Part shown: piece after piece, positions 1 through 7,871 of the stretch | Layout: every line of letters begins with the position of its first letter | Position numbering within the stretch: position 1 is the first letter of the stretch | Origin: Paraburkholderia polaris | Lineage (GTDB): Bacteria > Pseudomonadota > Gammaproteobacteria > Burkholderiales > Burkholderiaceae | Length of the DNA: 64,000 nt | Assembly: GCF_012927345.1 (NCBI RefSeq) | Contig: NZ_JABBGJ010000002.1 | Location: 124,001-188,000 of the forward strand | Direction: 5' to 3' | The notes under the pieces: generated by a model | The model's input: the letters and a program-made list of their open reading frames with translations, nothing else | Told to the model about the DNA's origin: nothing | Database searches by the model: none | Made by a program: the position numbers and the translations under genes

Positions 1-15
1 GACGGAGAGACCAAC

Positions 16-459
16 ATGTACAAGATCATCGCGCTCGCGGCGTTCGTGGCATTTGCGACATTGACGTCACTGGCCTCGCCGAATCTCGCCATGGCCGGCA
101 CGACACCGTCGCCGGCCGGTGCGCACGTCTATATCGGCTATCCGAACGATGGGCAGGTGGTGGCGGCCAATAAACCGTTTCGGGTGTGGTTCGGCTTGCG
201 CTATATGGGCGTGGCGCCGAAAGGCGTCAAGTATCCGAACACGGGGCACCACCATCTGCTGATCGATACCGACCTGCCGCCGATGGACCAGGAAATTCCA
301 AATGACCGCAACCATCTGCATTTCGGCGCGGGTGAAACGGAAACGACGATTCAACTGCCGCCTGGCAAGCACACGTTGCAACTGCTGATGGGCGACGACA
401 TGCATATGCCGCACAATCCGCCGGTGTACTCGAAGAAGATCACCGTCATTGCGCGCTAA
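16..459 (+). CDS. DUF4399 family secreted protein
   Basis: This 147-residue protein begins with a Sec signal peptide: hydrophobic residues about 4-26 ending near AMA-G. The mature part carries the histidine-rich DUF4399 pattern: a His-His-His cluster near residue 78, a His-Phe-Gly-Ala-Gly segment, then PPGKHTLQL and a C-terminal H-x-P-H-N-P-P-V stretch. The protein is expected in the periplasm or outside the cell. The His-rich face suggests metal binding, but the family has no settled function. The ATG is preceded by a purine-rich GGAGAGACC ribosome site. Nothing ties it functionally to the peptide secretion genes that follow, and an inverted repeat at 502-538 separates it from them. Confidence 0.85.
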   Translation: MYKIIALAAFVAFATLTSLASPNLAMAGTTPSPAGAHVYIGYPNDGQVVAANKPFRVWFGLRYMGVAPKGVKYPNTGHHHLLIDTDLPPMDQEIPNDRNHLHFGAGETETTIQLPPGKHTLQLLMGDDMHMPHNPPVYSKKITVIAR

Positions 460-501
460 CGGGATATCGGCACAACGCGGCTTTTCTGCTTCAGTGTCAC
501 G

Positions 502-538
502 TCGCAACCAACACCGTCGCACGCTTTGTTGGTTGCGA
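502..538. promoter_or_regulatory. Perfect 12-bp inverted repeat, possible enhancer site for a sigma-54 activator
   Basis: The arms TCGCAACCAACA (502-513) and TGTTGGTTGCGA (527-538) are exact reverse complements, 13 bases apart. They lie 117-153 bases upstream of the sigma-54 promoter at 655-670, the usual distance for an activator binding site. The left arm continues into CCAACACCGTCG, which resembles the CCAACAC-type elements at 13671-13845 near the other sigma-54 promoters. It could instead be a terminator for the preceding gene, but no T-run follows it on the + strand. Confidence 0.5.
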
Positions 539-654
539 TCCACCAGTGCCAACCTGTCGCTTCGCAACCGTCGCGCTGCATGCCGCGGCCTACCCTCCCC
601 GAAGTCCTTTATCTACAGCCATCCAGAAGATTTCTTAGGATCGGAAATCAAAGC

Positions 655-670
655 TGGCACAGCCCATGCA
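655..670 (+). promoter_or_regulatory. Sigma-54 (-24/-12) promoter of peptide gene 1
   Basis: TGGCAC-N5-ATGCA puts the invariant GG (656-657) and GC (668-669) exactly 10 bases apart, as sigma-54 requires. Compared with the YTGGCACGNNNNTTGCW consensus there are two mismatches. The peptide start codon lies 77 bases downstream. A sigma-54 activator gene in the same locus (10925-12283) supports the call. Confidence 0.7.
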
Positions 671-745
671 TTAGTGACACTCGAGCAGACAAGATGCTCG
701 AACCCAACCGCAAGACTGTGCTGATTCCCTTCCAGGAGATTTACC

Positions 746-1030
746 ATGAACACGCTGATGATCAAAGACCTGTCCCTCACCGCCCAACTCGACAGCAAGG
801 CCATGAGCGCCGTGCGTGGCGGCCTTGGCTACGGCTATCCGTCGTCGTCGGTTTTCAACTTCACGCCCGTGTATGCGCCGAACAACAGCAAGCAGGTCAG
901 CGCTACGCAATTGATCAGCAACGAAATGAACATTCAGAACGCCAACGGCAACAACGCAGCATTCGTCGCCGGCGTGACCACCACGATCGATCCGCATGTG
1001 AGCTCGAGCAACAACATCAACGTGTATTGA
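746..1030 (+). CDS. Double-glycine-leader secreted peptide precursor 1
   Basis: This is a 94-residue precursor with an AGGAGA ribosome site 5 bases before the ATG. Residues 1-26 form a leader of the bacteriocin type (D8-L-S-L, L15-D-x-K-A-M20, R24-G-G26) that a C39 peptidase would cut after the second glycine. That leaves a 68-residue core rich in Asn, Ser, Thr and Gly, with no cysteine. The core holds A-T-Q-L-I-S in the middle and ends in a Ser/Asn-rich tail containing N-N-I-N-V-Y. Peptide 2 at 13165-13452 has a leader of the same length and register and related core motifs. No lanthipeptide, YcaO or radical-SAM enzyme is nearby, so an unmodified peptide is likely. It has its own sigma-54 promoter and is followed by strong hairpins, so it is probably transcribed alone. 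Whether it is a toxin, signal or surface component is unknown. Confidence 0.8.
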   Translation: MNTLMIKDLSLTAQLDSKAMSAVRGGLGYGYPSSSVFNFTPVYAPNNSKQVSATQLISNEMNIQNANGNNAAFVAGVTTTIDPHVSSSNNINVY

Positions 1031-1043
1031 ACGGCTCAGGCCG

Positions 1044-1091
1044 CCGCGGAGGCTCTCAGGCCTCCGCGGGACGCGCACCCTCAGCGCGTCA
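1044..1091 (+). terminator. Tandem hairpins after peptide gene 1
   Basis: The first hairpin has perfect 10-bp arms CCGCGGAGGC (1044-1053) and GCCTCCGCGG (1060-1069) with a 6-base loop. A second, GACGCGC/GCGCGTC, spans 1071-1091. There is no classical U-tract, so these may mainly stabilise the 3' end of an abundant short mRNA. Confidence 0.6.
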
Positions 1092-1256
1092 AAAAGATTT
1101 CGCAGCCAATCGTTCTTTCCACACGACCCCAGCGTCACCGCCCGATCCCCGCGCCGACCTTCCTGTACCGCTTCGATGGTGAAGACGGGCAGGAGATGCT
1201 TTACTTAAACAGCGCGTCCTTCTCGTGCAGCGTGCCCGGCGTCATCGGAGAAAATC

Positions 1257-2762
1257 GTGTCAGCGTTGCTTGATTCAATGGTCCGTCAGCGCTTTTTCAA
1301 CGCCTCGGCGCGGTGCTGTGTGGACCGTCGACCGGCCAGTGCGAACCGCATGGCCGCGGCATTGCGCGGACTCTGCGCCGCAACGGCCTGCGCGCTGTCG
1401 CTGTGCGCGTGTATCGACGTCAGCATGCCCGACTACAAGCGGCCCGATACGCCCGCCAAGGCGTCGTGGTCGGATCAGAAAGGCTCGCCGGTATCGGCGG
1501 CCGCGACCATCGAGCCGGACTGGTGGAAAGGCTTCCACGATCCGTATCTGGACACACTGGTCGCTAAAGCGATCGCAGGCAACTTCGATATCAAGGTGCT
1601 GGCCGCGCGTATCGACGTGGCCAGCACGCAGATCGGCGAGGCCAAAGCAGGTGCGTTGCCGACCATGGATCTTGGCGGCGGCGCCGATTTCGAAAAGAGT
1701 ACAGGTCAGACGTTTTCCAAACAGTACAACGTCGCGACGCAGGTGAGCTGGGACATCGATATCTGGGGCAAAGTGGAGAAGGGCGTGCAAGCGCAAAAGG
1801 CCGAATTCCACGCGAGCGAAGCGGATTGGCGCGCCGGTTATCTGGAACTGGTGGCAAACGTCTCAAGTACCTACTTCCAGATTCTGCAATTCGACGATCA
1901 GATCGAGCAGCAGCAACAAACGCTCGTGACGAACCGGCAGATTCTCACCATCTACGAAGGCCAGCGCCGCAATGGCCTCGTGCCGCAAACGCAGGTGTTG
2001 CGTCAGCAGGCCGAGATCAACCGTCTGACGAACCAGTTGCTCGAACTGCGCCGCTCGCGCGATCTGGCGAACAACGCGCTATGCACGCTGCTCGGCGTGC
2101 CGGCAGGCGAGTTCCAGTTGCCGAAGGGGCATTTACAGCAACGCGTGCAACTGCCCGTGGTGCCCGATGGCTTGCCCGCGCAACTTCTCGCGCGGCGCCC
2201 CGACGTAGTGGCCGCCGAATTCCGAGTGCTGGAGGCCTACGACCTGGTCGGTCAGGCCAAGCTCGCGCAGTTGCCCACTATCAACCTCACCGGCCATGGC
2301 GGAACCGCGAGTTTCGCGTTGACCGATTTGCTGAAATCGTTCACCTACGGATTCATGCCCAGCATCGACATTCCACTGCTCGATCCCGGTGTGCGGGCCC
2401 ATGTGAAGGTCACAAAGGCGCAATCGACGGTCGCCGAGCAACAGTACCGCGTAGCCGTCATGGGCGCGTTCGAGGAAGTGGAGAACGCGCTGGTCAATCT
2501 GAATTCGCACAAGGCGCAGCGTGTGGAATTGCAGCAGGAGGTATCGCGTCTGCAAATCGTCGCGGATCAGATCCAGTCGCAATTGCGCCTCGGCGTGGTG
2601 TCGCAGCTGGAAGTTTTCGAAACCGAACGGACCTTGCTGGAAGCGCAGCAGGAACTGCTTGCCAACCATCAATTGATTCTGTCAGACACGGTGTTGCTCT
2701 ATAAGGCGCTTGGTGGCGGCTGGCCGAGTGTGGATGTGCAAGCGGAAGTAAAGGAACACTGA
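1257..2762 (+). CDS. NodT/TolC-family outer-membrane efflux lipoprotein
   Basis: This is the outer-membrane channel of a tripartite export system, about 501 residues, with the two repeated OEP (outer membrane efflux protein) halves expected of the NodT branch. It shows D-W-W-K-x-F near the mature N-terminus, a long helical repeat with Q-Q-Q and L-L-x-x-Q segments, and a second half with RRPDVVAAE. A lipoprotein-type signal ends near Leu-Cys-Ala-Cys, so lipidation is likely. The GTG at 1257 has a GGAG ribosome site. An ATG at 1350 would give a shorter, more typical signal peptide, so the start is uncertain. It lies upstream of the FHA/HlyD/ABC genes in the same direction and is the natural exit duct for the double-glycine peptides. 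Confidence 0.9.
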   Translation: MSALLDSMVRQRFFNASARCCVDRRPASANRMAAALRGLCAATACALSLCACIDVSMPDYKRPDTPAKASWSDQKGSPVSAAATIEPDWWKGFHDPYLDTLVAKAIAGNFDIKVLAARIDVASTQIGEAKAGALPTMDLGGGADFEKSTGQTFSKQYNVATQVSWDIDIWGKVEKGVQAQKAEFHASEADWRAGYLELVANVSSTYFQILQFDDQIEQQQQTLVTNRQILTIYEGQRRNGLVPQTQVLRQQAEINRLTNQLLELRRSRDLANNALCTLLGVPAGEFQLPKGHLQQRVQLPVVPDGLPAQLLARRPDVVAAEFRVLEAYDLVGQAKLAQLPTINLTGHGGTASFALTDLLKSFTYGFMPSIDIPLLDPGVRAHVKVTKAQSTVAEQQYRVAVMGAFEEVENALVNLNSHKAQRVELQQEVSRLQIVADQIQSQLRLGVVSQLEVFETERTLLEAQQELLANHQLILSDTVLLYKALGGGWPSVDVQAEVKEH

Positions 2763-2854
2763 GCTAATCCGAGGCGTGGCGTGCGTGTGGCGTGCGTGGC
2801 GTATTCCGGCTGCAGATGACGCATGAATGGCCCTTACAACCGGCGATCTGAAAA

Positions 2855-2882
2855 TTGACACTTGCCATGTGTGACTTAAAAT
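2855..2882 (+). promoter_or_regulatory. Sigma-70-type promoter of the FHA/HlyD/exporter operon
   Basis: TTGACA (2855-2860) and TAAAAT (2877-2882) are 16 bases apart, a near-consensus housekeeping promoter about 118 bases before the FHA gene. The export machinery would then be made independently of the sigma-54 control on the peptide genes. Confidence 0.65.
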
Positions 2883-2999
2883 TTGTAAGGAGCCAGGTTC
2901 TGCACGGCTCACTAGAACATCCGCTATTCGCCGTAGTTCTTCCTTCCGGTCCCGTTGTGCTCTCGCCGCAGCGGGTAAACGATTAGTGATCCAGATAAA

Positions 3000-5618
3000 A
3001 TGACCGACGGCGAAGCCCCGATTGCTGAGATGCACGCGACACTGGACGCCACGTTCGACGTGGTGCTGTCGCCGGTTGCGTCCGCGCAGCGTCCCGCACT
3101 CGACGCGATCCGGATCGTCGACAGCCTCTTCGCGGTCGGCCGCAGCGAGGTGCCGTTTACCGACTACCCCGCCGAGCGGATTACCCGCTTGTCACGCCGT
3201 CATGCGCGGATTTTCACGGAGCACGGCGCCGTCTATGTTGCCGACCTCGGCAGCAAGAACGGCACGACAGTCAACGGCATTGCGGTGCGGCAAGCCCCCG
3301 CGCGGGTGCGTGCCGGCGACGAACTGTGCTTTGGCGGCGAGCTCTGCTATCGCGTGAGTATCGAGCCGCGCGCGCGGATCGTGGCCGCCGCGAGTGCGGC
3401 ACCGGTGCCCGGCCTGCTGCTGGTGCCGCAGCGCGAAGACCTCGGGCTTCAGCCAATCGACGTGCAGGCGTTCCCCTTTCTCATTAGCAAGGCGGACGAA
3501 GTCTTCTCGCGCTACAAGGACCGCTATCCGCATCAGGTCAACTACATCTCGCGGCGTCATGCGCACATCTTTCTGAAGGGCGGCGAACTCTACCTCGAAG
3601 ATCTCGGCAGCACCAACGGCACATTTGTCGGCGGAAAGCGGCTCGACGAAACCGCGGTGCCGCTTATGGAGGGGGACCTCCTTGCATTTGGCGGCGACCA
3701 CTTCGTCTACAGGGTGACGTTGCAAAAACCCCCTGAAGTCGAGCCGACCGTGACCCAGCTATTCCTCAATCCCGCTGCCGACGAAGCTGCTGATACCGAC
3801 AAGACCACGTTCGTCGGCGCCGCGCATTCGTTCCTCGATATCTTTTGCGTCGACCCGGGGCTACAACGCGAAGACGAAGTCAACGAGGCGGCGCAGGCCG
3901 CATCTGCGCATGCGAAGCGCGACACGCTGTCAGGCGGCGCGAATGGCACGTACGGAACGAACAGAACAAACGGCGCGCATGGCGCAAATGGGACACACGG
4001 CAAGCAAGGCTCGAACGGCTCACATGGCTCGAGCGCAGCGAAGGGCCAGCCGCAGCGTTGGCGTCTGCTCGTAGGCGAACTCAGCAAGGCCTTTGCGGGT
4101 GACGATCACACGATGGCGCGTCGGGCCGCGTGGTGGAGTGGCGCGGCCTTCGCCGTTCTGGTGGCCATCGCGCTGACGCTTTACATGCGCGGCTCGTCAG
4201 AGCGCGACTTGAGAAACCTGCTGGCGAGCGGCGATTACACCAGCGCGGTGACGGCGGCAAACGGCTATCTGGCGAACCATCCCGCCGACACAAAAGTCAG
4301 CGCATTGGCGAGCGAAGCGCTGCTGAAGGCGAAACTCCCCGGCTGGCTGAACACACTGCAAAAGGCGCAGTTCGACCAGGCCGACGCGCTGCTCAAGGAG
4401 ATGAGATCGTTGAGTGCGAATAATGCGGACGCCGCCGCTCTGGTGGGCGAATTGCAATGGGTGGGCGATCTGGAGCGCTTCGTAGTAGGACGCGGCGGGG
4501 CAGACGCGCCGATCCGCATGTACGCCGACGAGGGCACCATCAACGGCCTGCTGCAGCGCTGGGACGACGACCCGAGGAGCCATCAGCGCGCACTCGACCG
4601 CATCGCCTCGTATGTGCCCGTTTTTGCGGAGCCGTACGCGCAGGCGCTGAGCCATCTGCGCAAACTGGAAAGCGACGACTCGGTGTATATCGCCGCCATC
4701 GACCGCCTGAACGGCACCATTCGCACCGAACTGGCGCGCGACAAGCCCGACGCGCTGCCTGCCGTCCTCGACGATTACGCGCAGCGCTATCCGCGTCTCG
4801 CCGGACTCGATCGGGTACGGGAAGATTTGCGCCACTACGCCGACGTGCTGAACGCCGCGCTCAGCCGGCAATTGACGCCGTTGCTCGCCTTGCTGAAAAC
4901 GGTGCGTTTCAGCACCCCGCCATTTCAGGCGCAGTTTCAGCAACTGGCTGCGAGCCGCCTGCCGTCGGCGGATGTCATCCAGCGTCATGACGCGGCGAGC
5001 GCAGCGTGGCAGCGCGGCGACACCCAGCAGGCGCTGGCTGGCTTGCAGGCCATGCCTGCCGGGCCGTGGTCCGATGTAATCGCCGCAGAACTGGCGCACA
5101 AGAAAGCGCTGCTCGACCAATTCGCCGAGTTGCAGAAGACGCGCGGCGGCAAGGATTACGACGAGCACTTGCTGTCGTTCTACGCCAGTCTCGATCCGGT
5201 AGCGGACGCGTGGTTCGTGCAATCGATCCAGAAAGACGTCGCCGCTTTGCACGACAAAGCACTGGCGCGTGCACAAGACCTGCTGTTGCGCGCGCAGAGC
5301 CTTTGGAAGCAGTATCGGGCGAGCGGTCCGATCGGCGGCACGCAACGGCTGGAAGCGGGGATTTCGCCCGGCTTTCGCAGCGAGGCGCGTCTGCTTTCCG
5401 ATGCGCAGTCGGCCGCGCAACAGGGCATGCGCATCTATACGCAACTGAAGGCGGACCATCCTGCCGACTTCGACCGCCTGCTCGCGGATATCCAAGCCGA
5501 AGCGGATTTGCAGCGTCGCTCGTTGACGGACCTGCGCATGGTGCTGGACCCTGGGCTTTTAAAGGCGAAACTGGCGTTGATCGGAGGCGAGCAGAGTGAA
5601 ACGCGACAGTCACCCTAG
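3000..5618 (+). CDS. Membrane protein with two cytoplasmic FHA domains
   Basis: This 872-residue protein has two N-terminal FHA phosphothreonine-binding domains, marked by SRRHA at about residue 65 and again at 184. Each is followed by the DLGS-x-NGT signature. A flexible linker of Asn-Gly-Thr-His-Gly repeats covers about residues 310-355. One transmembrane helix lies near residues 375-397. The remaining 470 or so residues are predicted periplasmic, mostly helical, with no family I recognise. It is the first gene of a compact operon and its end overlaps the HlyD gene. FHA domains normally read protein phosphorylation, so it probably couples a phospho-signal to the exporter. A PP2C phosphatase is encoded at 12389, but no Ser/Thr kinase is in the window. 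An in-frame ATG at 3030 is an alternative start. Confidence 0.85.
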   Translation: MTDGEAPIAEMHATLDATFDVVLSPVASAQRPALDAIRIVDSLFAVGRSEVPFTDYPAERITRLSRRHARIFTEHGAVYVADLGSKNGTTVNGIAVRQAPARVRAGDELCFGGELCYRVSIEPRARIVAAASAAPVPGLLLVPQREDLGLQPIDVQAFPFLISKADEVFSRYKDRYPHQVNYISRRHAHIFLKGGELYLEDLGSTNGTFVGGKRLDETAVPLMEGDLLAFGGDHFVYRVTLQKPPEVEPTVTQLFLNPAADEAADTDKTTFVGAAHSFLDIFCVDPGLQREDEVNEAAQAASAHAKRDTLSGGANGTYGTNRTNGAHGANGTHGKQGSNGSHGSSAAKGQPQRWRLLVGELSKAFAGDDHTMARRAAWWSGAAFAVLVAIALTLYMRGSSERDLRNLLASGDYTSAVTAANGYLANHPADTKVSALASEALLKAKLPGWLNTLQKAQFDQADALLKEMRSLSANNADAAALVGELQWVGDLERFVVGRGGADAPIRMYADEGTINGLLQRWDDDPRSHQRALDRIASYVPVFAEPYAQALSHLRKLESDDSVYIAAIDRLNGTIRTELARDKPDALPAVLDDYAQRYPRLAGLDRVREDLRHYADVLNAALSRQLTPLLALLKTVRFSTPPFQAQFQQLAASRLPSADVIQRHDAASAAWQRGDTQQALAGLQAMPAGPWSDVIAAELAHKKALLDQFAELQKTRGGKDYDEHLLSFYASLDPVADAWFVQSIQKDVAALHDKALARAQDLLLRAQSLWKQYRASGPIGGTQRLEAGISPGFRSEARLLSDAQSAAQQGMRIYTQLKADHPADFDRLLADIQAEADLQRRSLTDLRMVLDPGLLKAKLALIGGEQSETRQSP

Positions 5619-6969
5619 GTCGTTGTCGGAGGCGCTGGAAGATCACAGCGTCGAAGGCATCGCGATTCTGACCGCAGAGCCGGTGCGGCTCGCGCGCGCG
5701 CTGATCTGGGCGATGGTCGCGCTGGTGGTGGCCGGCTTGCTGTGGTCGTTCGTGGGGCGCGCGGATGTGATCGTCAGCGCGCAAGGCACCCTCTCGCCGG
5801 AATCGGAGGTGCGCCGCATCTATGCGCCGATCGACGGCGAACTCGCCGATCTGTACATCGCCGAGGGGCAGCCGGTATCAAAGGGCGACGTGCTGGCGCG
5901 GCTGAATGCGCGCGGTGCGATCGAAGCAGCGAGCAACGCGCTGCAGGCGCAGCTCAAGCTCGAAGACGCCGAGCGCGACTGGAAGCAGTTCCCCGAGAAG
6001 AAGGCCCTGATGGAGCGCAAGGCGGCCGCACTGAAAGCGCAGTTGGAAGTGGAAGCCCACCAACACGAAAATCGTGTATCCGAAGGCACGACCAAGCTCG
6101 CCGAAGGCCAAAAGGCCGAACTCGACGAAGCGCGCAGCGCACTCGACAACGCGCGCCGCACGCGTGAGGCGGCGCGTCAGGAACTGGACCGCTACTCGCA
6201 GCTTTTCGCACAGCCGGGCGGCGGCGGTATCGCCGAGTTGCAGGTTGAGCAGAAACGAACCGCCGCATTGGAAGCGGATAACGCCTACCGTGTCGCGCAA
6301 TCGAAACTCGCGGAGTTGGATTTCCGCCTGAGCCACGAATACGCGCAGGCCAATGCTCAACTCGAAACCAGCGGACAGCAGACCACCGACCTGCAACTCC
6401 AGTACGACTCGGCAGTCCGCGACATCACCGACGCGGAAGACAAGCTGCGTCTGCAATTGCAGACCGCACGCCTCGTGGCCGAAGCCGCCGCGCGGATCCG
6501 CTTCGAGAACATCGACAAAGACAATTTTCTGCTGATCCTCGCGCCGGTCTCCGGCGTCATCACCGACGTGACCTCGACGCAGCGGGGCGACAAGATCCAG
6601 GCGAACGCGCCGCTCGGCGGCATCGCGCCAAAAGATGCGAAGGCCGTGTTGAAGATCGAAATCGCCGAACACGATCGTGCTTTTCTGCACGAGGGGCAGC
6701 CGGTGAAGCTGAAATTCAACGCGTTCCCGTACCAGCGCTATGGGCTGATCAGCGGCACGCTTGCTTATATTTCGCCGGCCACCAAGCCGTCCTTGCAGGA
6801 CAAGCAGCCGGTATACGAAGGCCGCGTGACGCTAGACAAGAACTACTACCAGATCGCCGACACCCGCTATCCGCTGCGCTACGGCATGACGGCGAGCGCG
6901 GAAATCGTGGTGCGCGAACGGCGCCTGATCGATCTGGGTCTCGACCCGTTCAGACAGGTGGCGGGTTGA
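5596..6969 (+). CDS. HlyD-family periplasmic adaptor subunit
   Basis: This is the membrane fusion protein linking the ABC exporter to the outer-membrane channel, 457 residues. A cytoplasmic stretch of about 30 residues precedes one transmembrane helix (about 32-52). Next come a lipoyl/barrel half with V-S-A-Q-G-T-L near residue 62, a long coiled-coil rich in Glu, Ala, Arg and Lys (about 115-310), and the returning lipoyl/beta-barrel portion with A-P-V-S-G-V-I-T. The gene starts inside the last codons of the FHA gene, so the two are translationally coupled. Type I adaptors of this kind work with C39-peptidase ABC exporters such as the one two genes downstream. Confidence 0.92.
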   Translation: MKRDSHPRSLSEALEDHSVEGIAILTAEPVRLARALIWAMVALVVAGLLWSFVGRADVIVSAQGTLSPESEVRRIYAPIDGELADLYIAEGQPVSKGDVLARLNARGAIEAASNALQAQLKLEDAERDWKQFPEKKALMERKAAALKAQLEVEAHQHENRVSEGTTKLAEGQKAELDEARSALDNARRTREAARQELDRYSQLFAQPGGGGIAELQVEQKRTAALEADNAYRVAQSKLAELDFRLSHEYAQANAQLETSGQQTTDLQLQYDSAVRDITDAEDKLRLQLQTARLVAEAAARIRFENIDKDNFLLILAPVSGVITDVTSTQRGDKIQANAPLGGIAPKDAKAVLKIEIAEHDRAFLHEGQPVKLKFNAFPYQRYGLISGTLAYISPATKPSLQDKQPVYEGRVTLDKNYYQIADTRYPLRYGMTASAEIVVRERRLIDLGLDPFRQVAG

Positions 6970-7006
6970 GTGCGCCGATCACACGTCAATAAAAGGAGCG
7001 AATGAC

Positions 7007-7759
7007 ATGACCGCGATAGTGCGAATCGATGACGAAGTCGTGGACGTTTCCGAGTTCATTCGTCTTCTGAAATTGACCGGCCAGTTCGAGAGCCTGATCG
7101 AGCAGATCGTGCGCGACAAGCTCACGGTGCACGCGGCGAAAAAGCAGGGCATTGCCGTCACCGCGGACGAAATCCAGCAGCGCGCCGATCAGTTCCGCCG
7201 TGTGCGCGGCTTGCATCGCGCGACGGATATGAATCAGTACCTCGATGCGCTCGGCGTGAGTCTCGACGAGTTCGAGGCCTTCATTACGGACGGGCTGTAT
7301 CAGGAGAAGATGCTCGACGTGGTCGGCAACGAGGCGGCCATCAAGGATTACTTCGCGCTGAATTCGCCGAAGTTCGACGCGATCGAGGTGAGTCATATCG
7401 TGCTCGACAGCGAGGGCAAGGCGAAGGAAATGATCTCGTACCTGCACGACGATCCCGACAGTTTCGCCGACATGGCGCGCGAGCATTCGATCGCGGATAC
7501 GCGCGAAGCCGGTGGCGTGATCGGCAAAGTTCTGCGCGGATCGTTGAAGCCGGACATCGAGGCAAAGATTTTCAATGCCGCGGTGGGCGATCTGCTCGGG
7601 CCGTTTCCGTCTGCGGATCGCTCCTGCTTCGAGATTTTCGCCGTGACGGCGAAATATCCGGCGACGCTCGATGCCGATGTGGCCGCTGAAGTCAGGCGTC
7701 TGCTGCGCGAGAGCTGGTTGATCGCGCGTGCGCAGGAGCATGTGATCGAAGCGCGCTAG
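7007..7759 (+). CDS. PpiC-type peptidyl-prolyl isomerase without signal peptide
   Basis: This 250-residue protein has a central parvulin/rotamase domain at about residues 120-220. It shows I-E-V-S-H-I-V-L, then F-A-D-M-A-R-E-H-S, A-G-G-V-I-G and the closing F-x-I-F segment of PpiC/SurA proteins. A helical N-terminal region precedes it. Most relatives are exported, but no signal peptide or transmembrane segment is visible here, so it probably acts in the cytoplasm. A Shine-Dalgarno AAGGAG lies just upstream of the ATG. It sits between the HlyD and exporter genes, so it may keep precursor peptides or a subunit in an export-ready fold. That role is inferred from position only. Confidence 0.85.
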   Translation: MTAIVRIDDEVVDVSEFIRLLKLTGQFESLIEQIVRDKLTVHAAKKQGIAVTADEIQQRADQFRRVRGLHRATDMNQYLDALGVSLDEFEAFITDGLYQEKMLDVVGNEAAIKDYFALNSPKFDAIEVSHIVLDSEGKAKEMISYLHDDPDSFADMAREHSIADTREAGGVIGKVLRGSLKPDIEAKIFNAAVGDLLGPFPSADRSCFEIFAVTAKYPATLDADVAAEVRRLLRESWLIARAQEHVIEAR

Positions 7760-7784
7760 CCACGTATTTCGCATCGCATCACGC

Positions 7785-7849
7785 CGCAACGCAACAACGA
7801 AACGCAGCACAACGCAGCGCAACGCAACGAATCGCGACGCAACGCAAAG
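7785..7849. repeat. Short degenerate CGCAA/ACGCA repeats before the exporter gene
   Basis: The gap between the isomerase and exporter genes is a purine-rich run of imperfect 5-10 base units built on CGCAACG and ACGCAGC. No gene or clear hairpin is present. It may be a slippage-derived spacer. Confidence 0.5.
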
Positions 7850-7871
7850 CCGAACCGAGGTCCCCAAGCAC

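Noticed and set aside
746..1030. Lanthipeptide or other modified-RiPP precursor
   Set aside because: Neither core contains cysteine and no LanM, LanB, YcaO or radical-SAM gene is in the locus, so an unmodified double-glycine peptide is the simpler reading.
2763..2999. Sigma-54 promoter before the FHA operon
   Set aside because: No GG-N10-GC pair in a TGGC/TGC context; a near-consensus sigma-70 promoter is present instead.
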